A stretch of 5,842 bases of DNA from Fen-999 sp035505955. Its GTDB lineage: Bacteria; Pseudomonadota; Gammaproteobacteria; Burkholderiales; Rhodocyclaceae. Below are positions 1 to 3,752 of the stretch, piece by piece. The position numbers and the translations under genes are program-made. The stretch spans positions 1 through 5,842 of the forward strand of contig DATJQH010000036.1 in assembly GCA_035505955.1 (NCBI GenBank), written 5' to 3'. The notes beneath the pieces are model-generated. The model worked only from the letters and a program-made list of their open reading frames with translations. It was not told where the DNA came from and searched no databases. Within the stretch, counting starts at the first letter, position 1. Each line of letters starts with the position of its first letter.

Positions 1-1
1 A

Positions 2-424
2 GACACGGAAAGCGATGTCGTCCGCACGATGGGCGCCCCGGCGATGGAATGGACGAACGCGGACGGATCGCGCCAACTGGTCTACCCGCGCGGCCCGGGC
101 GGCGTACACACGTTCATGGTCCGGATCGACGCCGACGGCAAGTTGTCGGGCATCCAGAACGTCCTGACGGAAGAGGTGTTCGCTCAGGTTCGCAGCGGCC
201 TGGATGCGGATGCCGTGTTGCGCATCCTCGGGCCTTCGTACCCCGGCTGGACGACCTATTACCCGGCGCGCAACGAACTCGCGTGGGAATGGCGCTACTG
301 CGACGAATGGCGCCGTCTGGCGCGCTTCGATGTGCTGTTCGACGCGACGACCAGGACCGTCCGTTCGTCCATGACGCGAAGGGAAGAGTGCGGACCGCCA
401 GGCGCCTGCTGGTGCGCCCGGTAG
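2..424 (+). CDS. BamE/SmpA-OmlA-like outer-membrane lipoprotein, 3' part
   Basis: The last 140 codons of a gene that enters from the left edge; the frame is open to the first base, so start codon and signal peptide are missing. The ATG at 29 falls inside a conserved motif and is not the start. Two similar halves resembling the SmpA/OmlA (BamE) fold are visible. The first (visible residues about 3-60) has SDVVRTMGAP, then LVYPR and MVRIDADGKL. The second (about 67-128) has DADAVLRILGP, then ELAWEWRY and FDVLFDATTRTV. BamE is a small lipoprotein of the BAM complex, which inserts beta-barrel proteins into the outer membrane; tandem or stand-alone relatives often have no assigned role. The tail is rich in Cys (C130, C136, C138 of the visible part), unlike E. 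coli BamE. The family call is fairly firm; a role in BAM is only inferred. The gene ends 12 bp from the convergent hemerythrin-like gene. Confidence 0.7.
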   Translation, partial: DTESDVVRTMGAPAMEWTNADGSRQLVYPRGPGGVHTFMVRIDADGKLSGIQNVLTEEVFAQVRSGLDADAVLRILGPSYPGWTTYYPARNELAWEWRYCDEWRRLARFDVLFDATTRTVRSSMTRREECGPPGACWCAR

Positions 425-444
425 CGGCGCCGCGCTTCAGCGCG
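424..444. repeat. Inverted repeats at convergent junction, possible terminator
   Basis: Two overlapping inverted repeats lie between the BamE-like and hemerythrin-like genes. GCGGCGCCGC (424-433) is a perfect palindrome. CGCGC-TTCA-GCGCG (431-444) can form a 5-bp stem with a 4-nt loop, and runs into the last codons of the minus-strand gene. There is no T-tract on either strand, so this is not a classical intrinsic terminator; a bidirectional stop signal is only a guess. Confidence 0.3.
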
Positions 445-952
445 AACCGCTGGAGGCTGTCTTCGGCGAGTCGGCGCGCTGGCCGGAGTTGAGCAGGTCG
501 TTGGCGGCTTCGGTTGCCAACTGACCATGCCGGGGCTTGCGGCGCAGCTTCACCGACGGCCCACCGTCTCGCAGGGCGTCTATGAAACGCTGCCGATTCG
601 CCTGCTCGTCCTGCAACAGCTCGTGACAGAGCAGACTTAGCCTTTGCGGGACGGTCGCATCGCCCCGCATGCTGTCGAGGCAAAGCTGCGCCAGCTGCCT
701 GCGGAAATTCCCGTAGGCCTCGATGCGGTCGAACACGTATTCCCTTTGCCTGCCGCAATCGGCGAGCAGTCGTTGCTGGAACCCGAAGTGTTCGCGCGTG
801 AAGTAAGCCATCCAGTCGAGCATGTCGCACAGGTGGGCGCCGCCCGCCCCGGATTCGGTCAGCTGGTCGATCTGGCTCGTGGCCCAGGCCAGCAACTCGT
901 TGTGGCGTTGATTCTCGTCGATCCCGGCCGGATCGCTGATGCCGCTGTTCAT
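437..952 (-). CDS. Hemerythrin-like protein with incomplete diiron site
   Basis: A soluble, helix-rich protein of 171 residues with no signal peptide or membrane segment. Spacing and helix pattern match bacteriohemerythrin, an O2- or metal-binding four-helix bundle: IDENQRHNELL (H17), FTREHFGFQQRLL (H55), an HxxxxD element CHELLQD (H110, D115), and helices between. Four of seven canonical ligands remain (H17, H55, H110, D115). The HxxxE glutamate is Q59, and the HxxxH pair is replaced by about R76 and Y80. A polar tail of roughly 40 residues follows the fold. I chose the ATG at 952 because GGAGG (966-962) lies 9 nt upstream; an in-frame ATG at 982 lacks such support. It is divergent from the WYL regulator and convergent with the BamE-like gene. 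The fold is likely; diiron O2 binding is doubtful, and mononuclear metal binding or a purely structural or sensory role is possible. Confidence 0.65.
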   Translation of the reverse strand: MNSGISDPAGIDENQRHNELLAWATSQIDQLTESGAGGAHLCDMLDWMAYFTREHFGFQQRLLADCGRQREYVFDRIEAYGNFRRQLAQLCLDSMRGDATVPQRLSLLCHELLQDEQANRQRFIDALRDGGPSVKLRRKPRHGQLATEAANDLLNSGQRADSPKTASSGSR

Positions 953-961
953 GGCCAGTCC

Positions 962-966
962 CCTCC
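962..966 (-). promoter_or_regulatory. Ribosome binding site of the hemerythrin-like gene
   Basis: GGAGG on the minus strand, 9 nt before the ATG at 952. It decides the start in favour of the 171-residue product over the in-frame ATG at 982. Confidence 0.65.
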
Positions 967-1021
967 GTAAGGTCGGCAGCACAGCCGCCCGATCCTTCTA
1001 CCTTTATCCGTTAATGTGCGC

Positions 1022-1031
1022 GCCGTACGGC
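1022..1031. promoter_or_regulatory. Palindrome GCCGTACGGC, candidate operator
   Basis: A perfect 10-bp palindrome in the 155-bp region between the divergent hemerythrin-like and WYL genes. Its place would suit a regulator acting on both promoters, possibly the WYL protein itself. The same sequence also occurs by coding chance inside the repeat protein gene near 3695, so the evidence rests on position alone. On the minus strand a TTGATT (1042-1037) overlaps the region and could be a -35 for the hemerythrin-like gene, but the matching -10 is poor. Confidence 0.25.
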
Positions 1032-1083
1032 CGTGAAATCAAGTCGCACTGCAGCATTTCGCTGCTGCCCACCGTGTGCCGGA

Positions 1084-1089
1084 TACAAT
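1084..1089 (+). promoter_or_regulatory. Possible -10 box of the WYL regulator gene
   Basis: TACAAT, a 5-of-6 match to TATAAT, ends 18 nt before the ATG at 1108. I see no good -35 box at the right distance. If used, it would give a very short leader of about a dozen bases. Confidence 0.25.
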
Positions 1090-1107
1090 GGCGCCAGGCA
1101 CGCCGCA

Positions 1108-2085
1108 ATGGACCGAACCGAGCGCTTCTACCGCATCGAGCAACTGCTGCACGATCGCCGCATCGTCCGCTTCAACGAGATCCAGGCGGCGGTGGAGGTT
1201 TCGCGTGCAACCCTCAAGCGTGACCTGCAGTACCTGCGCGACCGCCTCAATGCTCCCATCATATACGACCGCGATGCTGGCGGCTACCGGTTCGACCTGC
1301 CTGTCGGCCCCGCGCCGAGGTTCGCCCTGCCCGGCCTCTGGTTCAACGCCTCGGAGATCCATGCGCTGCTCATGATGCAGAACCTTCTCGAGGAGGTTCA
1401 GCCCGGCCTGCTCGGGCCGCAGATCGCGCCGCTGCAGACGCGCCTCAAGAGCCTTTTGGGCAGCCAGGACGACGCGCCGGAAGAGGTGACACGGCGCATT
1501 CGCATCGTGCACGCAGCCAAGCGCAGGGCCGACTTGCGTTACTTCGAAGTCGTGGCATCGGCGCTGCTGAAGCGCCGACGTTTGTCGATTCGACACTGGA
1601 ACCGCGGCCGCGACGAGGAAACCGAGCGCGAAGTATCGCCTCAGCGCCTGGTGTTCTACCGCGACAACTGGTACCTCGACGCCTGGTGCCACTTGCGGGA
1701 CGAGATTCGCAGCTTTGGCCTCGACGCCGTCCGGCATGCCGCCCCGCTCGACGCGAGGGCGAAAGAGGTTGGCGCGCGCCGGCTCGACGAGGTACTGGGC
1801 GCGGGCTACGGAATTTTCTCGGGCAGCGAGGTGCAGTGGGCCAGGCTGCGCTTCACGCCGGAGGCCGCACGCTGGGTGGCACTCGAGCAATGGCATCCAC
1901 GTCAAAGGAGCCACACCGACGAGTCAGGCCGTTATGTCCTGGAATTGCCTTACTCGGATCCGACGGAATTGACCATGGACATCCTGCGGTATGGCGCAGA
2001 CGTCGAGGTTCTGGCACCGGAAGCTTTGCGCCGGCGCGTACGCGACAAGCTCGCCTCGGCGCTGGCGAACTATCGTGCGCCATAG
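1108..2085 (+). CDS. WYL-domain transcriptional regulator (YafY-type)
   Basis: A DNA-binding regulator of 325 residues, the usual length for HTH-WYL-WCX proteins. Residues about 5-60 form a winged helix-turn-helix of the HTH_11 type, with the likely recognition helix in SRATLKRDLQYLRDRL and a wing ending GGYRF. Residues about 145-215 are the WYL domain, with DNWYLDAWCHLRDEIRSF (W188, Y189, L190) and downstream arginines. Residues about 242-322 are the WCX extension, ending in a helix LRRRVRDKLASAL. WYL domains in known cases bind a ligand such as nucleic acid or a nucleotide and so switch DNA binding; the ligand here is unknown. The ATG at 1108 starts exactly before the HTH; the frame is open up to 1033, but that part reads like non-coding sequence. 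The Shine-Dalgarno is weak (AGG at 1096-1098). It is divergent from the hemerythrin-like gene, a common layout for a regulator and its target. Confidence 0.9.
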   Translation: MDRTERFYRIEQLLHDRRIVRFNEIQAAVEVSRATLKRDLQYLRDRLNAPIIYDRDAGGYRFDLPVGPAPRFALPGLWFNASEIHALLMMQNLLEEVQPGLLGPQIAPLQTRLKSLLGSQDDAPEEVTRRIRIVHAAKRRADLRYFEVVASALLKRRRLSIRHWNRGRDEETEREVSPQRLVFYRDNWYLDAWCHLRDEIRSFGLDAVRHAAPLDARAKEVGARRLDEVLGAGYGIFSGSEVQWARLRFTPEAARWVALEQWHPRQRSHTDESGRYVLELPYSDPTELTMDILRYGADVEVLAPEALRRRVRDKLASALANYRAP

Positions 2086-2105
2086 GGGACCACCGGCGGC
2101 TTCCC

Positions 2106-2115
2106 TTGCCGGCAA
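2106..2115. repeat. Palindrome TTGCCGGCAA between WYL and YdcH-like genes
   Basis: A perfect 10-bp palindrome in the 53-bp gap between the WYL stop codon and the YdcH-like start. It could be an operator, or the tip of a weak hairpin with the upstream CCGGC. The first half also looks like a partial -35 (TTGCCG). No function can be assigned from sequence alone. Confidence 0.2.
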
Positions 2116-2138
2116 ACAGGAGCTACCATATCGACGCC

Positions 2139-2354
2139 ATGCCAACGTCAGCCAACGACGAAGCCGGGAACCTGATCGCGCAACTGCAGGAGTTGCGTGT
2201 CGAACACCGCGACCTCGATGAAGCCATTGTGCGGCTCGAAGAGGCGCCGACGCTCGACGAACTGATGCTGCGGCGGATGAAGAAGCGCAAGCTGCAGCTC
2301 AAGGATCGCATCTCGGTGATCGAGCGCCTGCTCGAACCCGACGATCTCGCCTGA
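2139..2354 (+). CDS. YdcH/DUF465 family small coiled-coil protein
   Basis: A 71-residue, charged, almost fully helical protein with no Cys and no signal peptide. It matches the DUF465 (YdcH) pattern: a first helix LIAQLQELRVEHRDLDEAIVRLEE (split by eye at about residues 12-35), a short turn APTLDE, and a second helix carrying the family signature RRMKKRKLQLKDRI followed by SVIERLL. The two helices probably form an antiparallel coiled-coil hairpin. The family is widespread in Proteobacteria and has no established function. It lies 53 bp after the WYL gene on the same strand, so cotranscription is possible. The start is awkward: AGGAG (2118-2122) is 16 nt from the only in-frame ATG. The stop codon faces that of the Ni/Co transporter at 5 bp. 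Confidence 0.88.
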   Translation: MPTSANDEAGNLIAQLQELRVEHRDLDEAIVRLEEAPTLDELMLRRMKKRKLQLKDRISVIERLLEPDDLA

Positions 2355-2363
2355 ACGGTTCAG
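2351..2363. repeat. Palindrome spanning two convergent stop codons
   Basis: CTGAAC-G-GTTCAG is a perfect inverted repeat around a central G. It contains the TGA of the YdcH-like gene (2352-2354, +) and the TGA of the transporter gene (2362-2360, -). As RNA it would make a 5-bp stem with a 3-nt loop on either strand. No T-tract follows, so termination here is possible but unproven. Confidence 0.35.
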
Positions 2364-3175
2364 CGTGCCGCCAGTGGCCGCCGTGCGATCCACATGGCGA
2401 AGACGAAGCTCGCGGCGAGCACGGACACGACCGCGACGCCAAATGCCAGGTCACGACCTTCGCTCCAGCTGGCAACGCCCGGAAGCGACCAGCGGGCAAG
2501 CCCGAGCGCCGCAACGCCGAGACTGAGCGTTGCCACCGCGAACCCCAGCACGCGCGAGGCAACGCGCGCCGTCTGATCGGCCCGCCGGATCAGGCGCGAA
2601 ATCCAGAGGCCGTTCATGGCATCCGTGACGAACATGCCCAGCATGAACAGCAGGCCCAGCGTCAAGGCCGACCACCAGCCGCCGAACTGCTCCGCGGTGA
2701 GCGCGAAGAGGAGTGCCTGGCTGACGGTGTCGAAGGAAAGCGCGAACAGGGCACCGACGGCCATCACCGTTGCGGGATGCCGCACCGAAACCAGGCCGCC
2801 CAGCAATCGCCCCTTGAATCCCACAGGCTGCACGATCCGGTCGGCGGGCGCGACGAGGACAGCGCGCAGATTCGCGAGACCGAGGCCGACGAGGAAAAGG
2901 ACGGACACGAGCGTGCCGGATGCCTCGAGCCAGGCCGGCGCATGCCAGTGCGCCGACCACAGGCTCACCGCCAGCGCGATCGAGACGACGACGAGGCCGT
3001 GCCCGAGGGAGAACAGCGCTCCGCACAGGCGCGCCAGCCCCGGCCGCGCGCGCGCATTGAAGCGCGTCATGCCGTCGATGGTTGCCAGATGGTCGGCGTC
3101 GAAGCCATGGCGCATGCCGAACAGGAACACCAGCAGGCAAAGCGCAGACCAATCCTGAGGCAAAGTAAAGTCCAT
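2360..3175 (-). CDS. NiCoT family nickel/cobalt transporter (HoxN/NixA-like)
   Basis: An inner-membrane protein of 271 residues with about seven or eight hydrophobic helices. The NiCoT signature of the second helix is intact: RHGFDADHLATID (residues 22-34; H23, D26, D28, H29), which in this family binds Ni2+ or Co2+ during uptake. The other family motifs are recognisable but changed: FSLGHGLVVV (55-64, usually GHS), LSFDTVSQ (146-153, usually LGxDTxTE) and GMFVTDAMNG (180-189, usually GMxxxDTxD). It may therefore be a divergent branch with another specificity. I chose the ATG at 3175 because the first membrane helix follows at once; the frame is open to 3289, but that part lacks protein character. 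No strong Shine-Dalgarno is seen (GGAAA about 13 nt upstream). No hydrogenase, urease or cobalamin gene is in view to show what the metal is for. Confidence 0.85.
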   Translation of the reverse strand: MDFTLPQDWSALCLLVFLFGMRHGFDADHLATIDGMTRFNARARPGLARLCGALFSLGHGLVVVSIALAVSLWSAHWHAPAWLEASGTLVSVLFLVGLGLANLRAVLVAPADRIVQPVGFKGRLLGGLVSVRHPATVMAVGALFALSFDTVSQALLFALTAEQFGGWWSALTLGLLFMLGMFVTDAMNGLWISRLIRRADQTARVASRVLGFAVATLSLGVAALGLARWSLPGVASWSEGRDLAFGVAVVSVLAASFVFAMWIARRPLAAR

Positions 3176-3195
3176 GCGTATGAAGTTTCCAGCAA

Positions 3196-3218
3196 TTGTC
3201 TTACCGTCATTCTGACAA
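3196..3218. promoter_or_regulatory. Inverted repeat TTGTC-N13-GACAA, candidate operator
   Basis: A 23-bp interrupted palindrome, 20 bp upstream of the transporter start codon. It sits where a metal-responsive repressor could act. It does not match the classical NikR operator (GTATGA-N16-TCATAC); only one GTATGA half-site exists at 3178-3183. Five-base arms can arise by chance. Confidence 0.25.
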
Positions 3219-3222
3219 CGGC

Positions 3223-3249
3223 GGAACGGTTGCGTTTGAGATGGGTCAA
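3223..3249 (+). promoter_or_regulatory. Possible RpoE/AlgU-type promoter for the repeat protein
   Basis: GGAAC (3223-3227) and GTCAA (3245-3249) are separated by 17 bp, close to the GAACTT-N16-TCTGA layout of envelope-stress sigma factors; the TT after GAAC is missing. Transcription would start near 3255 and give a leader of about 100 nt for the exported protein gene at 3356. This is a hand-spotted match in a 180-bp region. Confidence 0.3.
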
Positions 3250-3269
3250 CTGGGGTGAACATTGGCCGG

Positions 3270-3320
3270 GTGCCGTGTCGCCCTCGCACGACAGCGGGTG
3301 GGGGCCGAAGCCGGAGGCAC
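3270..3320. other. Possible structured segment (three-way junction)
   Basis: The outer arms GTGCC (3270-3274) and GGCAC (3316-3320) enclose two hairpins: TGTCG-N8-CGACA (3276-3293) and GGC-CGAA-GCC (3303-3312). The segment could fold in the leader of the plus-strand gene or, read on the other strand, upstream of the transporter. It resembles no riboswitch I know; the cobalamin box and the GGGAA-type elements are absent. GC-rich DNA forms such stems easily. Confidence 0.2.
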
Positions 3321-3326
3321 TAGAAT
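3321..3326 (+). promoter_or_regulatory. Possible sigma-70 -10 box of the repeat protein gene
   Basis: TAGAAT matches TATAAT in five of six positions and stands out in the GC-rich context, 29 nt before the ATG at 3356. No clear -35 box lies 16-18 bp upstream. It is an alternative or an addition to the RpoE-like signal further upstream. Confidence 0.35.
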
Positions 3327-3345
3327 TTTGGGGACGGAATTCGAT

Positions 3346-3349
3346 GGAG
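3346..3349 (+). promoter_or_regulatory. Ribosome binding site deciding the repeat protein start
   Basis: GGAG ends 6 nt before the ATG at 3356. It overlaps an in-frame ATG at 3344, and favours the later start, which also gives a clean signal peptide beginning MKKALIG. Confidence 0.55.
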
Positions 3350-3355
3350 AGCACC

Positions 3356-3736
3356 ATGAAGAAGGCATTGATCGGCGCGGTGGCGCTGCTGGTGATGACA
3401 AGCGGCATCAGCTTTGGCCGGGCGGCGGATGACGACCATCCGGCTGCCGCGAAGTCCGGCGAAACGTTCGGGCAGAGCGCCGGCGAGGCGGGACACGCCG
3501 TCAAGGACGCGGCCGTTGACGTCGGTCACGCCGCGCGCGACGCGGCCGTAGGCGTGGGTCACACCGTCAAGGAGACGACGCTCACGGTTGGACGCGCTGC
3601 CAAGGAGACGGCTGTTTCCGTCGGACATGGCGCCAAGGATGCCGCGATCGAGGCCGGTCACGCGGTGCGCGACACCGCCAAGGAAGTGGGACACGCCGTA
3701 CGGCCGAGCCACAGCGAGCCCGCAACCACCCAGTAG
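3356..3736 (+). CDS. Exported small protein of 11-residue His-bearing repeats
   Basis: I do not recognise a named family. The 126-residue product has a Sec-type signal peptide (MKK, then a hydrophobic stretch to about residue 20, likely cut near A23 or A24), so it should be periplasmic or surface-bound. After an acidic DDDH start come six full 11-residue repeats at residues 46-111 and a partial seventh, each like GHAVKDAAVDV; residues 35-45 look like a worn extra copy. Small or hydrophobic residues at repeat positions 3, 4, 7, 8, 9 and 11 and charges at 5, 6 and 10 point to a long amphipathic hendecad helix, as in LEA group 3 proteins or synuclein. Histidine is at repeat position 2 in all but the fourth copy (Arg). 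There are no Cys, Trp or Tyr residues. It is divergent from the Ni/Co transporter. A stress-protective, membrane-binding or metal-binding role is possible; none is shown. Confidence 0.8.
   Translation: MKKALIGAVALLVMTSGISFGRAADDDHPAAAKSGETFGQSAGEAGHAVKDAAVDVGHAARDAAVGVGHTVKETTLTVGRAAKETAVSVGHGAKDAAIEAGHAVRDTAKEVGHAVRPSHSEPATTQ
3491..3706 (+). repeat. 33-bp tandem coding repeat, six copies plus a partial
   Basis: Copies begin at 3491, 3524, 3557, 3590, 3623 and 3656, with a partial from 3689. Each encodes the 11-residue unit of the exported protein. Bases differ between copies at many third positions (GGA/GGT, CAC/CAT, GCC/GCG), so the repeats are old and under protein-level selection, not a fresh slippage array. 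The period is exact, with no insertions between units. Confidence 0.9.
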
Positions 3737-3752
3737 GCGGCTAGTACCTACT
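3732..3752. repeat. Inverted repeat across convergent stop codons
   Basis: AGTAGG (3732-3737) and CCTACT (3747-3752) form 6-bp arms with a 9-nt loop. The arms hold the TAG of the repeat protein gene (3734-3736) and the TAG of the GGDEF-EAL gene (3750-3748, minus strand). No T-tract follows on either strand. It may be a weak bidirectional terminator. Confidence 0.35.

Noticed and set aside
114..830. A 238-codon open frame on the minus strand across the BamE-like and hemerythrin-like genes
   Set aside because: It crosses two better-supported genes, is extremely rich in Arg and Ala, and shows no recognisable domain; it is a GC-driven shadow.
1108..2085. WYL regulator as a sign of a phage-defence island
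   Set aside because: WYL proteins do control some defence loci, but no restriction, BREX, CBASS, retron or toxin-antitoxin gene is in the window.
3178..3183. GTATGA half-site of a NikR operator near the transporter
   Set aside because: The partner TCATAC at a 16-bp spacing is missing, so only a six-base chance match remains.
3176..3289. An N-terminal extension of the transporter to the ATG at 3289
   Set aside because: The extra 38 residues have no membrane or domain character and no ribosome site, and they would overlap the promoter and operator candidates.
3300..3320. A cobalamin riboswitch, suggested by AAGCCGGAGGCAC next to a Ni/Co transporter
   Set aside because: The match to the B12 box is partial, on the wrong strand for the transporter, and the other conserved riboswitch parts are absent.
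2777..3355. A long upstream extension of the repeat protein's frame
   Set aside because: That part lies opposite the transporter gene and reads as low-complexity charged sequence; the signal peptide and ribosome site fix the start at 3356.
1021..3706. The 13-mer CGCCGTACGGCCG occurring at 1021-1033 and 3694-3706
   Set aside because: The second copy lies in the coding repeat (Ala-Val-Arg-Pro), and a shared GC-rich 13-mer in a window of this size is likely by chance.
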